A DNA stretch of 64,000 bases from Adhaeribacter rhizoryzae (lineage in GTDB: Bacteria; Bacteroidota; Bacteroidia; Cytophagales; Hymenobacteraceae), in contig NZ_VWSF01000001.1 in the NCBI RefSeq assembly GCF_008629685.1, positions 372,001 to 436,000 of the forward strand. Direction: 5' to 3'. The stretch's first letter is position 1. The number at the start of each line of letters is the position of its first letter. Position numbers and translations under genes: made by a program. The notes below the pieces were generated by a model. That model worked only from the letters and a program-made list of their open reading frames with translations, was not told the origin of the DNA and made no database searches. This document shows positions 37,538-47,226 of this stretch, piece by piece.

Positions 37538-38053
37538 TTAGGCAGCTTTAGCCAATATTTTCTCATAGGCTTTTCTGGGGCTGCCTCTAAAATATACCTC
37601 GCCACAGTAAGTGTAGCCCGATTTTTCAAAAGTTTTCATCATGGCCAGGTTATCAAAATTGGTGTCGGCTTTAATGCTGTAGATGTCCTTACTTCGGGCA
37701 TACGCCTCTATAAATTCTAAAATAATTTTAGCTAAACCTTTCCCTATATATTGTTCCGAAATGGCTACCCGGTGCACCACTACAAAATCATTATTGGTTA
37801 ACCACTTGCCTTTAATTTCAGCGTAAGCGGGTTCGTCGTTAATTAACACGGCGCTATAGCCAATAATTGCGTCGCCATCGGTTAAAACAAAGCCGGTACC
37901 TTCTTCAATATCTTTTTGGATTACTTCCGGATTGGGATAGCCATCTTGCCATTGATTGCTACCTTCCGATTTTCTGCGAAGGATTGCGCTTTGCAATATT
38001 TCCCATATTTGAGGGATTTCAGCAATGGTAGCTTTTCTAAAGTGATAATTCAT
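37538..38053 (-). CDS. GNAT-family N-acetyltransferase
   Basis: A 171-residue cytoplasmic acetyltransferase. The acetyl-CoA pyrophosphate loop is seen in ISEQYIGKGLAKIILEFIE, preceded by the FVVVHRVAIS strand; the fold ends with NLAMMKTFEKSGYTYCGEVYF. The N-terminal helix pair (EIWEILQSAILRRKSEGSNQWQDGYPN) resembles a common Bacteroidota subgroup. The substrate is unknown. It is followed by GDPD paralogue 2 on the same strand. Confidence 0.9.
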   Translation of the reverse strand: MNYHFRKATIAEIPQIWEILQSAILRRKSEGSNQWQDGYPNPEVIQKDIEEGTGFVLTDGDAIIGYSAVLINDEPAYAEIKGKWLTNNDFVVVHRVAISEQYIGKGLAKIILEFIEAYARSKDIYSIKADTNFDNLAMMKTFEKSGYTYCGEVYFRGSPRKAYEKILAKAA

Positions 38054-38165
38054 TATTGGGATTTATGGTATTTTAATTCTTTGTGATTAATGGTTACTAA
38101 TTGGTCACTTGTATGTCGATCGTGCAGCGAAGCAAAGGTTTTGTATATAAATTTTGTATGCTATT

Positions 38166-38858
38166 TTATTGTTGGAAAATGATACCTACAATTTTTTTAT
38201 CAGAATCTTTTGAATCAATTGTAACGCTGAAATCAGTATTTTGCTTTTCCCTAACAAGCACACCTGACATTCTTAATAACTCTGTAAATTTGTTTCCTGC
38301 TTTGCCTGGAGCAAGTGAATACCCTTGAATAACTAAATCTTGTACTTTTCCATATACAGAGTCAACCTCTAAACAAGATTTTCTAAATTTATCAATTTCA
38401 GTATCATAGCCTTTTAAGAATCTATTTTTAAGTAAATTAAATTTGCCTGTTTTTAGGATATTTGATGTTGATTTAAAAACCTCCATTGAGGATGTAACAA
38501 TTTCTAATTCCTCAACGGGAAATTCATATTTTGATTCAGTGCCATTAAATTCAACTATTACTCTTATAAAATTATATTTACTTCTTTCCTCAGGAGTAAT
38601 TGTTGAATAAAATAAATAAGCAATATTCGAAGCCGGGAAACTTAGATCATCATAATGCGACAAATCCGCATCGGAAAGTTTTACTTCAAAGAAACTTCCT
38701 TGTAGCTCTTCCTTATCAGTAGAGACATTCTTACCTATGCTCCACTCAACTTTCCCTCCATAAAAAGACAATATCTTATCAATCGATTCAGATTCTTTTT
38801 TTGACGTGCAAAATTGAAAAATTATAGTAAGAAGAATTATGGTTAATATTTTCTTCAT
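38166..38858 (-). CDS. Hypothetical lipoprotein
   Basis: A 230-residue exported protein with a hydrophobic N-terminus and a candidate lipobox (IFQFC, Cys17), which is weak because Phe precedes the cysteine. The body is hydrophilic, with alternating strands and helices (FIRVIVEFNGTESKYEFPVEELEIV). No known domain is recognised. The gene is markedly AT-rich compared with the glp genes next to it, and may be a recent acquisition. Confidence 0.65.
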   Translation of the reverse strand: MKKILTIILLTIIFQFCTSKKESESIDKILSFYGGKVEWSIGKNVSTDKEELQGSFFEVKLSDADLSHYDDLSFPASNIAYLFYSTITPEERSKYNFIRVIVEFNGTESKYEFPVEELEIVTSSMEVFKSTSNILKTGKFNLLKNRFLKGYDTEIDKFRKSCLEVDSVYGKVQDLVIQGYSLAPGKAGNKFTELLRMSGVLVREKQNTDFSVTIDSKDSDKKIVGIIFQQ

Positions 38859-38969
38859 ATCAACATAGCGTACAACTTATGAAAATACGGAAATATTCTG
38901 TTAGCTCTCCAGAATCAAAAGATAATTGGAGCTAGGCTAACGAATATACCTTATATAAATAAGAATAGA

Positions 38970-38999
38970 GGAAAGAAGAAATATTTCATTCTTCTTTCC
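38970..38999. repeat. Perfect 11-bp hairpin downstream of glpF
   Basis: GGAAAGAAGAA and TTCTTCTTTCC are exact inverse complements around an 8-nt loop, about 65 bp after the glpF stop. It may end the glp transcript, although a T-run on the minus strand is lacking. Confidence 0.5.
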
Positions 39000-39065
39000 T
39001 TTCTGAATGCCAAAAAATACACCGACAAAATATTAGTTTACAGGTTTAGCTTGCTCCAACAGCCG

Positions 39066-39797
39066 TTAAGCTCTTAAAAATAAATATAGCACCGCTGCCA
39101 AGCCGGCACCTAAAATGGGACCAAAAATAGGCACCCAGGCATATTGCCAATCGCTGTGGCATTTATTTTTAATCGGGATAAGCGTATGCACGAGTCTTGG
39201 ACCTATATCGCGGGCCGGGTTGATGGCATAACCGGTGGTGCCACCCAGCGACAAGCCAATTGCCCACACAATAAAGGTTACCGGCAAGGCTCCCAGCGAA
39301 CCCATCCCAATCGGGGTTTTCTGATCGCCCATTTCGGGGGTGGTAACATAATAAATAGCAAAAATAAGGACAAAGGTGCCTATCATTTCGCTGAATAAAT
39401 TGGCATACGGATGGCGAATGGCCGGACTGGTACAAAAAACTGCTAATTGCAAAGAGGAATCATCGGTGGTATCGAAGTGGGGTTTATAGAGCAACCAAAC
39501 GATGAGCCCTCCCAGAATGGCGCCGCCCATTTGGGCCAGTATAAATAATGGTACCTGCGCCCACTCAAATTTACTGGTAAAGGCCAGACCTAAGGTAACG
39601 GCCGGGTTTAAATGCGCCCCACTGTAAGGCCCCGCAATTACTACGCCGGCGAAAACCGCCAAAGCCCAGCCGGTGGTAATTACCATCCAGCCGCCGCTGT
39701 TGCCTTTGGTGCCTTTGAGTACCACATTCGCGACCACCCCATTACCCAATAATATTAAAATAAATGTTCCTATAAATTCGGCTGTAAATGCGGACAT
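39066..39797 (-). CDS. glpF: Glycerol uptake facilitator (aquaglyceroporin)
   Basis: A 243-residue six-helix channel of the MIP family. Both pore motifs are intact: GAHLNPAVTLG and YAINPARDIGPR. The Asp after the second NPA motif is the mark of glycerol rather than water channels. It carries glycerol passively across the inner membrane for GlpK. It is the last gene of glpD-glpK-glpF, 9 bp after glpK. Confidence 0.94.
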   Translation of the reverse strand: MSAFTAEFIGTFILILLGNGVVANVVLKGTKGNSGGWMVITTGWALAVFAGVVIAGPYSGAHLNPAVTLGLAFTSKFEWAQVPLFILAQMGGAILGGLIVWLLYKPHFDTTDDSSLQLAVFCTSPAIRHPYANLFSEMIGTFVLIFAIYYVTTPEMGDQKTPIGMGSLGALPVTFIVWAIGLSLGGTTGYAINPARDIGPRLVHTLIPIKNKCHSDWQYAWVPIFGPILGAGLAAVLYLFLRA

Positions 39798-39806
39798 GTC
39801 TGTTTC

Positions 39807-41336
39807 TTAGCTGATGGTGGCGGATGAAGATTCCAGTTCGGGTTCGTTGTCGCGGGCCCAGGCGCGGGCGGCTTTTACGGCTTTAAGCCAGCCTTTGGTA
39901 TGGGTTTCTTTCGGGAAATTACCGTCCGGCTGGTATTGCTTACTTATTTGCCATTGCTCCTGAATTTCTTCGGTGCTTTGCCAGAAACCGGTGGCCAGGC
40001 CGGCGAGGTAAGCGGCCCCAATGGCGGTTACTTCGGTAATGGCTGGTTTTACCACCCTAGTCTGCAATAAATCGGCCTGAAACTGCATTAATAAATTATT
40101 AGCGGTCGCGCCGCCGTCAACCCGTAATTCTTCAATCTGCACCCCGGCATCGGCTTCCATGGCTTTTAATACTTCCATGGTTTGGTAGGCAATGCTTTCT
40201 AAAGAAGCGCGGGCAATGTGGGCAGCCGTAGTGCCGCGGGTTAAACCCACCATGGTGCCGCGGGCGTGCTGATCCCAATACGGAGCACCCAAACCTGCAA
40301 AAGCCGGAACCATGTAAACGCCGTCGCTGCTTTTTACTTTCTGCGCCAGTTCTTCTACTTCCGCCGAATGCGAAATAATGCCCAAGCCATCGCGCAGCCA
40401 TTGTACTACCGCTCCGGCAATAAAAATACTGCCTTCCAGCGCGTACTGCACCTGCCCGTTTATTTTCCAGGCCACGGTGGTTACCAGTTGGTTATTCGAT
40501 AAAATAGGCTTGTCGCCAATATTCATCAGCATAAAGCAACCGGTGCCGTAGGTGTTTTTTACCATACCGGGTTTGGTGCACATTTGCCCGAATAAAGCGG
40601 CCTGCTGGTCGCCGGCAATACCCGCAATAGGAATGCGGGTAGAGAATAAATTGGTGGAAGTTTCGGCCACTACTTCGCTCGATGATTTTACTTCGGGCAG
40701 CATACTAACCGGAATATCGAACAGCGCTAATAATTCCTCGTCCCAGGCCAGGGTATGAATATTAAATATTAAGGTGCGGGAGGCGTTGGTAACATCGGTT
40801 ACGTGGGTTTTGCCATCGGTCATTTTCCAGATGAGCCAGGAATCGATGGTGCCAAAGGCCAGGTGGCCGGCTTCGGCTTTTTCGCGGGCACCCGGTATGT
40901 TTTCCAGCATCCACCGCACTTTGGTAGCCGAAAAATACGCATCTATTACCAGGCCGGTTTTTTCCTGAATCATGGTGTCGAGGCCTTGCGCCCGCAGGCT
41001 ATCGCAATATTCAGCGGTGCGGCGGTCCTGCCACACAATGGCATTGCAAATGGCTTCGCCGGTGCGGCGGTCCCAAACTACGGTGGTTTCGCGCTGGTTA
41101 GTAATGCCAATGGCTTGTATATCGCTGGCGTGTAAATTAGCTTTCAGAATTGCTTCGGCGGCAACGCCTACCTGCGTCGACCAGATTTCGTTGGCATCGT
41201 GCTCTACCCAACCTGGTTGCGGATAAATCTGGGTAAATTCTTTTTGGGCCATCGAAACAATGGCTCCTTGCCGGTCGAAAACAATGGCCCGGGAACTGGT
41301 GGTGCCCTGGTCGAAAGCCAAAATATATTTGCTCAT
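39807..41336 (-). CDS. glpK: Glycerol kinase
   Basis: Phosphorylates glycerol to sn-glycerol-3-phosphate. The 509-residue FGGY-family kinase (E. coli 502) shows the ATP-binding [18 protein letters not shown] at the N-terminus, [15 protein letters not shown], the [13 protein letters not shown] motif and the C-terminal signature [20 protein letters not shown]. It sits 26 bp after glpD and 9 bp before glpF. Kinase and channel together trap glycerol in the cell. Confidence 0.97.
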   Translation of the reverse strand: MSKYILAFDQGTTSSRAIVFDRQGAIVSMAQKEFTQIYPQPGWVEHDANEIWSTQVGVAAEAILKANLHASDIQAIGITNQRETTVVWDRRTGEAICNAIVWQDRRTAEYCDSLRAQGLDTMIQEKTGLVIDAYFSATKVRWMLENIPGAREKAEAGHLAFGTIDSWLIWKMTDGKTHVTDVTNASRTLIFNIHTLAWDEELLALFDIPVSMLPEVKSSSEVVAETSTNLFSTRIPIAGIAGDQQAALFGQMCTKPGMVKNTYGTGCFMLMNIGDKPILSNNQLVTTVAWKINGQVQYALEGSIFIAGAVVQWLRDGLGIISHSAEVEELAQKVKSSDGVYMVPAFAGLGAPYWDQHARGTMVGLTRGTTAAHIARASLESIAYQTMEVLKAMEADAGVQIEELRVDGGATANNLLMQFQADLLQTRVVKPAITEVTAIGAAYLAGLATGFWQSTEEIQEQWQISKQYQPDGNFPKETHTKGWLKAVKAARAWARDNEPELESSSATIS

Positions 41337-41362
41337 GCTGCTTAAGTTTTAAGTATTTTAAT

Positions 41363-42988
41363 TTAGTAAGTGGTAGATAGCGGTTGTATGGGTATTTGGG
41401 GTTCAAGTAAATAATTTTCGGCCAATTGGGTAAATTCCAGCAATTGTTTTTCTTGCCAGGCTAGATCATAATCTAACTCACCAGCCATCAGGGCAGCTAC
41501 CTGGGGTGCCATTTTCATAGCCGCCCGGGCATCTAAAAACAAAATGCGCAGCCGGCGGGCCAGCACATCTTCCACCGTCCGGGCCATCTCGTTCCGCACT
41601 GCCCAAACTACTTCGGCTTGTACCTGCGGAAAATCCGGGTGCAGGGTTTGGCCCAATGCCGGTTCGTAATTTATTAATTCCCGGATAAAAGCCCTATCGC
41701 TGCCGTAAATATTTAAAGAATCATTTTTTACCTTCTCCGTAAAATATCCATGAATTTTGAGGTTGGCGGTTGAGCAAGGTGTTTCGGGCAGGTGCGCTAC
41801 GGTAATTGCTTCGTCTACGGTTTCTTCGGCCATTTTGCGGTAGGTCGTCCATTTGCCACCCGTAATGGTAATGAGCCCGGAATCGGCTACGATTAATTTA
41901 TGGCTGCGCGATATTTCTTTGGTGCTGTTGGTATTTTTGGTAGGCGCGGCCAAGGGCCGGAGGCCGGCAAAAACGCTTTTTACGTCGGCTCGGGTGGGTT
42001 TCCGCACCAAATATTTACCGGCGGTATCCAGAATAAAATCAATTTCGGTTTCGAGGGCGGTAGGTTCCAGGCTGTTCTGGTTCAGGGGCGTATCGGTGGT
42101 ACCTACTAATAAATGCTGATGCCAAGGTACCACAAATAATACCCGGCCGTCCGGGGTTTTGGGTATCATCAGGGCGTTTTCGCCGGGCAAAAAAGAGCTG
42201 TCCAGCACCACGTGTACACCCTGGCTGGGCCTTACCAGCGGTTTGGTAGCCGGAGCATTCATTTGCAAAATATCGTTTACAAACACCCCGGTCGCATTTA
42301 CAACGGCTTTGGCCGGCAGATGATAAATTTCTCCGGATTCCAGTTCCTGGGCTTGTACGCCGGTTATTTTGCCGGTATTATCTTTCGTTAAACCTGTTAC
42401 TTTGGTATAATTTAAAACTACCCCGCCTTGCTCGGCGCAGGTTTGGGCCAGGTTTATCGCCAGCCGCGCATCGTCAAACTGCCCGTCGTAATAACGCACG
42501 CCACCCTTCAGGCCCTCGGTATTAATATTAGGTAAGAGCTGTTTTACTTTTTTGCCCGAAAGTAAACCCGTTTTGTTTAAGCGGTATTTCCCGGCCATTA
42601 AATCGTACACGGTCAGGCCTACGCCGTAAAGCATTTCGTTCCACCAGGAATAATTAGGAATAACAAACGACTGAATATTTACCAGGTGCGGCGCATTCTG
42701 CAGCAATAAACCGCGTTCGTACAAGGCTTCGTAAACCAGTTTTATATCGCCTTGGGCCAGGTAACGCACACCACCGTGTACCAGTTTGGTGCTGCGGCTG
42801 GAAGTACCTTTCGCAAAATCGGATTGTTCCAGCAGCAACGTTTTAAAGCCGCGGGCCGCCGCATCTACCGCTACTCCCAAGCCGGTTGCGCCGCCGCCAA
42901 TTACAATAATATCCCAAACCGGGGTGTTTTTTACTTCCTGCAGAAACAGTTCGCGCCGGAAATTTGCTAAACCTGATGCGGCTTTCAT
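41363..42988 (-). CDS. glpD: FAD-dependent glycerol-3-phosphate dehydrogenase
   Basis: Oxidises glycerol-3-phosphate to dihydroxyacetone phosphate and passes electrons to the quinone pool at the inner membrane. The 541-residue protein has the FAD dinucleotide fold IIVIGGGATGLGVAVDAAARG (GxGxxG at 31-36), the family signature GTSSRSTKLVHGGVRYL and a C-terminal helical domain. It is the promoter-proximal gene of glpDKF and is divergent from glpR across about 270 bp, which probably holds the operator. Confidence 0.96.
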   Translation of the reverse strand: MKAASGLANFRRELFLQEVKNTPVWDIIVIGGGATGLGVAVDAAARGFKTLLLEQSDFAKGTSSRSTKLVHGGVRYLAQGDIKLVYEALYERGLLLQNAPHLVNIQSFVIPNYSWWNEMLYGVGLTVYDLMAGKYRLNKTGLLSGKKVKQLLPNINTEGLKGGVRYYDGQFDDARLAINLAQTCAEQGGVVLNYTKVTGLTKDNTGKITGVQAQELESGEIYHLPAKAVVNATGVFVNDILQMNAPATKPLVRPSQGVHVVLDSSFLPGENALMIPKTPDGRVLFVVPWHQHLLVGTTDTPLNQNSLEPTALETEIDFILDTAGKYLVRKPTRADVKSVFAGLRPLAAPTKNTNSTKEISRSHKLIVADSGLITITGGKWTTYRKMAEETVDEAITVAHLPETPCSTANLKIHGYFTEKVKNDSLNIYGSDRAFIRELINYEPALGQTLHPDFPQVQAEVVWAVRNEMARTVEDVLARRLRILFLDARAAMKMAPQVAALMAGELDYDLAWQEKQLLEFTQLAENYLLEPQIPIQPLSTTY

Positions 42989-43261
42989 TTAATATTTAAT
43001 TAATAATAATATTTTATTTCTTTTTATTTCGTTTTAAAGTAAACGGAATATTTTGCAAGAACAAAATGAAAGTTTAAATATTATCCGTTTTGCGTAATTA
43101 TGGGTTTGTTGTTAGAAGATTAATAATTATGATTTAGGCGTTAGCCGGAACAAACTACTCCGGATTGATTATGTAGCTGATTTTTGTGTTTGAAAAATTA
43201 TCTTTTCTCTTTATTAAATTATTTATTTCCTTTAAGTAAATTTAAGTTTAAACGGCCACTT
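42989..43261. promoter_or_regulatory. Divergent glpD/glpR control region
   Basis: An AT-rich 273-bp spacer between divergent start codons. An imperfect palindrome at about 43026-43049 (TTCGTTT...AAACGGAA) and a related CCGTTT at 43085-43090 are candidate GlpR operator half-sites. This is by analogy with DeoR-family autoregulation; no defined consensus was matched. Confidence 0.35.
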
Positions 43262-44026
43262 ATGATTAACCTTACAGAAAGGCACCAGCACATACTTACA
43301 ATATTACAGCAAGAGGGGCAGGTTAATGTACTGGATTTGTGCGACGAGCTGAGTGTTTCGTCGGTAACCATCAGAAAGGATTTGAAACTGCTGGAAGATA
43401 AAGGGCTGCTGTTCCGAACCCACGGCGGCGCTACCCAGCATAATCCGTATACTATTGATAAATCGGTTAACGAAAAGGAAAGCATCCAGGCCACCGAGAA
43501 AGCCCGCATTGCCAGTGCGGCTGCCAAATTGGTAGAACCCAACGATTCTATATTAATTGCTTCGGGCACCACGGTACTGGCACTGGCTAAAAATATTAAA
43601 CCCAAGAATAATTTAACGGTCATTACTTCGGCCCTGCCTGTAGCCCTGGAGTTAATTCGTCACCCCGAAATAGAAGTATTGCAGTTGGGTGGCTTGCTGC
43701 GCCGTAATTCCTCTTCGGTTACCGGTCCTTATTCCGAAATTATTCTGGCCGATTTTTCGTGCAGTAAGTTGTATTTAGGTGTGGATGGCATTGATCTGGA
43801 ATTTGGCCTGACTACCACCAATGTAATGGAAGCGCATTTAAACCGGCAAATGATTAAAGTGTGCCAAAAAACCATTGTACTGGCCGATTCTTCTAAATTT
43901 GGCAAGCGCGGCTTTGGCCGCATCTGCGGTTTCGACGACATTGACCAGATTATAACGGATAAAGGCATTTCGGACCATATAATTCAGGCGCTGGAAGGAA
44001 TGGGGGTGAAGGTAACCGTGGTATAA
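43262..44026 (+). CDS. glpR: DeoR-family transcriptional regulator (GlpR-like)
   Basis: A 254-residue repressor-type protein. Residues 1-57 form the DeoR winged helix (GQVNVLDLCDELSVSSVTIR, then LFRTHGGA), and the rest is the DeoR sugar-phosphate sensor domain (IASGTTVLALAKNI, GVDGIDLEFGLTTTN, VLADSSKFGKRGFGRIC). I start it at the ATG at 43262, giving MINLTERHQHIL; a TTG 78 bp upstream would add an unlikely extension. The divergent placement next to glpD supports control of the glp operon by glycerol-3-phosphate. Confidence 0.9.
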   Translation: MINLTERHQHILTILQQEGQVNVLDLCDELSVSSVTIRKDLKLLEDKGLLFRTHGGATQHNPYTIDKSVNEKESIQATEKARIASAAAKLVEPNDSILIASGTTVLALAKNIKPKNNLTVITSALPVALELIRHPEIEVLQLGGLLRRNSSSVTGPYSEIILADFSCSKLYLGVDGIDLEFGLTTTNVMEAHLNRQMIKVCQKTIVLADSSKFGKRGFGRICGFDDIDQIITDKGISDHIIQALEGMGVKVTVV

Positions 44027-44262
44027 CGATTATTTTTGGTTTTGCTTTATTATAAATATTAGCCTGGTAAAGAAACTGTTTTATAAGGTTGCTATTTTTC
44101 AGGCCAGCTAAAATAACGGCCCAAATAGCTAATTATTATGGTATTTATTATGGTATTTAATTTATCAGTTTGCTTTTGAGCAGGATTAATTAAAGAATCT
44201 TCATATTTTTACCCAGCAGCAATATTGTTATCGCATTATCCACCACAGCTAAATAAAATAAA

Positions 44263-47163
44263 ATGAAAGTAAAATGGTTAGCGGCCGGCCTCTTATTTAC
44301 GGGCATTACGGCATTCACGCTAAAAAACGATTATGAGTTAAAACTCGAAGAAAAGTATCTTTCGGAAGAAACTAATTTGTATTTACCCGAAGACCTGGAA
44401 GCTACTTTGTGGGCGGAATCGCCAAAGTTTTTTAACCCCACCAACATGGATGTGGATGCCAAGGGCCGCATCTGGATTACCGAAGCCGTAAATTACCGCC
44501 TCTATAACAACAAACCCAAAGGCCGTTTAACGCACCCCGAAGGCGACCGGGTGGTAATATTAGAAGATAAAGACGGCGACGGCAAAGCCGAAACTTCTAA
44601 AGTATTTGTGCAGGATAAAGATTTGGTAGCACCGCTGGGTATTTCGGTTATCGGCAACAAAACCATTGTATCGTGTGCGCCTTCGGTTATTGTGTACACC
44701 GACGAAAACGGCGACGATAAACCCGATAAAAAAGAAGTTTTCCTGACCGGTTTCGGTGGCCTGGACCACGACCACAGCTTGCACGCTATGTTTGCCGGAC
44801 CCGATGGTAAATATTATTTCAACGCGGGTAATGCCGGTCCGCACGTAGTAACCGATAAAGCCGGCTGGACATTGCGCTCCGGTAGTAATTATACCGGCGG
44901 CTCGCCTTATAATAAAGAAAACAAAGGCAACATGGTAAGCGACGACGGTAAAGTTTGGGTGGGCGGCATTGCCATGCGCGTTAACCCAGATGGTACCGGT
45001 TTAACCGTGTTGGGCCATAACTTCCGAAATTCTTATGAACTCACCCTCGATTCGTTTGGCAACATGTGGCAGAACGACAACGATGATGACGGGAATAAAG
45101 GCGTACGGGTATCTTATTTAATGGAAGGCGGCAACATGGGCTACGCGAGTGCCGATGGTACCCGCCGCTGGCAAGCTGATCGCCGGCCCGATCAGGAAAT
45201 CATCACTGCGCACTGGCACCAGGAAGATCCGGGTGTGTTGCCCTTAGGCGATAATACCGGCGCAGGTTCACCAACCGGGGTGGCCTTTAACGAAAGCGAT
45301 TTACTCGGCGAAAAATACCGGGGCATGCTGCTGGCCTGCGAAGCCGGCCGCAACGTAGTGCTGGGCTATCGCCCCGAAGCCAAAGGCGCGGGCTATGCGT
45401 TGAACCGGCTTAACTTTATTACTTCTTTAAGAGAAGGAGATGTAGAAGATGCCAAAAGCCGGGCCAACGAAGACGAAAAAACCAAGTGGTTCCGCCCCAG
45501 CGATGTGGTAATTGGTACTGATGGCGCTATTTACGTAGCCGACTGGTACGACAGCATGGTAGGTGGTCACCGCATGACCGATACCACCGGTACCGGGCGT
45601 ATTTACCGCATTGCCCCGAAAGGTAAAAAATTAACTTCGCCTAAAATTAACCTTAAAAATACTAAAGGGCAGCTAGCGGCCTTATTAAACCCGGCCGTAA
45701 ACGTGCGCAATGCCGGTTTTGTATTACTGCAAGCCAAAGGCGATAAAGTGGTGAAAGACGTGCAAAAGCTTTTAGCAGACCGCAACCCTTACCACCGCGC
45801 CCGCGCTACCTGGTTATTGGCTAACTTAGGCCCCAAAGGCGTAGCCGCAGTAGAAAACTTGCTGAAAGACAATGACCCCAATATTCGGATGACTGCTTTC
45901 CGGGCTTTGCGCCAGGTTAAACCCGATATTTTACCGTATGCCCAGCAACTCAGCAAAGACCCATCGGCCACAGTACGCCGGGAGGTAGCGGTGGCCTTGC
46001 GCGATATGCCGCTGGAGAAAATTCAAAATATTGCCGTTGATTTAGCCAGCCAGTATGATGGCCAGGACCGGTATTACCTGGAAGCTGTAGGTTTAGCTTT
46101 AACCGGTAAAGAAGAAAAAATATACCCTGTACTACAAGCGCAGTTAGGCGGCGAACCATTGAGCTGGAACCCGCGTTTTGCTGACTTAGCCTGGCGCTTG
46201 CACCCCACCGCGGCAATACCAGCCTTAAAACAACGCGCCGGTGGTGCCAGCCTTACCGATGATCAACGGAAAAAAGCATTTGTAGCCTTAGGGTTTATTA
46301 AAGATCAGAAAGCCGTAGATGCCATGGCCGATTTAATGGCCAGCGATGTAAAAGGCGTAAAAGACCAGGCTATTTGGTGGCTGAATTATCGCAAGGCCAA
46401 CGAATGGAGCAACTTTAATATGCCAGCCAACTTGCCGGCGCCTCCGGTAGCTATTAGCCCCGAAATGCAACGCCGGATGTTGTTTATGAAAACCCGGTTG
46501 CTGAACAACGAAACCGCAATGGCCGATAAAATTACCGCTGCTACCGCTATGGCTAAAGATAAAGTAGGCGGCGAAATGCTGATAGGTTTAGCTGCTGAAA
46601 AGAAGTTGTCGCCCGAAATAATTGCGGAAGTGAGCAAGGTAATATTTACGAACCCCGATCAGGCCGTTCGGGTATTAGCCAGCGATTACTTTAAGAAACC
46701 AGGTGGCAACACTCCTTTGTCTATTCCTAAAATTGCCAAAATGCCCGGCGAAGTTGTAAAAGGCAAAGCGGTGTTTCAGAGCAAATGTACTGCCTGCCAC
46801 CGCGTAGGTAAAGATGGCAACGACATTGGCCCCGAGTTAACCGTAATTGGCAAAAAGTTTGAGAAAAACGGCTTGTTAGATGCCATTGTAAACCCCAGCG
46901 CCGGTATGGCTTTTGGCTACGAGTCGTGGCTGATTACGAAAAAAGACGGTACCACCGCCTCTGGCTTCTTACAAGCTGACGGCGAAACCGTGGTGCTGAA
47001 AGGCATGGGCGGCCAGACGTATAACATCAAAGCTGCCGATATTTCCTCGCGCAAACAATTCTCGACCAGTATTATGCCGGAACCAACGGCTTTGGGTTTA
47101 AACGAGAAAGATTTAGCTAATTTATCGGCTTATTTACTTACCCTAAAAACCGATCAGAATTAG
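44263..47163 (+). CDS. Secreted PVC-type heme-binding dehydrogenase-like protein
   Basis: A 966-residue exported protein. An N-terminal signal (residues ~1-20) is followed by a beta-propeller-like domain of about 430 residues (LWAESPKFFNPTNMDVDAKG, DHDHSLHAMFAGPDGKYYFN, GAIYVADWYDSMVGGH), then HEAT-like helical repeats (~480-720) and a C-terminal c-type cytochrome domain with CTACH (Cys842, Cys845, His846) and later methionines. This architecture matches the PVC-type heme-binding CxxCH proteins, thought to be periplasmic dehydrogenases of sugars or polyols. The substrate is unknown. It ends in a good terminator and is 236 bp after glpR. Confidence 0.88.
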   Translation: MKVKWLAAGLLFTGITAFTLKNDYELKLEEKYLSEETNLYLPEDLEATLWAESPKFFNPTNMDVDAKGRIWITEAVNYRLYNNKPKGRLTHPEGDRVVILEDKDGDGKAETSKVFVQDKDLVAPLGISVIGNKTIVSCAPSVIVYTDENGDDKPDKKEVFLTGFGGLDHDHSLHAMFAGPDGKYYFNAGNAGPHVVTDKAGWTLRSGSNYTGGSPYNKENKGNMVSDDGKVWVGGIAMRVNPDGTGLTVLGHNFRNSYELTLDSFGNMWQNDNDDDGNKGVRVSYLMEGGNMGYASADGTRRWQADRRPDQEIITAHWHQEDPGVLPLGDNTGAGSPTGVAFNESDLLGEKYRGMLLACEAGRNVVLGYRPEAKGAGYALNRLNFITSLREGDVEDAKSRANEDEKTKWFRPSDVVIGTDGAIYVADWYDSMVGGHRMTDTTGTGRIYRIAPKGKKLTSPKINLKNTKGQLAALLNPAVNVRNAGFVLLQAKGDKVVKDVQKLLADRNPYHRARATWLLANLGPKGVAAVENLLKDNDPNIRMTAFRALRQVKPDILPYAQQLSKDPSATVRREVAVALRDMPLEKIQNIAVDLASQYDGQDRYYLEAVGLALTGKEEKIYPVLQAQLGGEPLSWNPRFADLAWRLHPTAAIPALKQRAGGASLTDDQRKKAFVALGFIKDQKAVDAMADLMASDVKGVKDQAIWWLNYRKANEWSNFNMPANLPAPPVAISPEMQRRMLFMKTRLLNNETAMADKITAATAMAKDKVGGEMLIGLAAEKKLSPEIIAEVSKVIFTNPDQAVRVLASDYFKKPGGNTPLSIPKIAKMPGEVVKGKAVFQSKCTACHRVGKDGNDIGPELTVIGKKFEKNGLLDAIVNPSAGMAFGYESWLITKKDGTTASGFLQADGETVVLKGMGGQTYNIKAADISSRKQFSTSIMPEPTALGLNEKDLANLSAYLLTLKTDQN

Positions 47164-47187
47164 TAAGTAAAGGCTGACTTATACAAG

Positions 47188-47226
47188 AACCGATCTGGCA
47201 CCTGAATTAGCCAGAGCGGTTTTTTT
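47188..47226 (+). terminator. Rho-independent terminator
   Basis: AACCGATCTGGC and GCCAGAGCGGTT pair over 12 bp with one mismatch across a 10-nt loop and are followed by a T-run, 25 bp after the heme-protein stop. Confidence 0.85.

Noticed and set aside
43184-43261. N-terminal extension of GlpR from a TTG
   Set aside because: It would add 26 hydrophobic/basic residues not seen in DeoR proteins; the ATG at 43262 gives the normal start.
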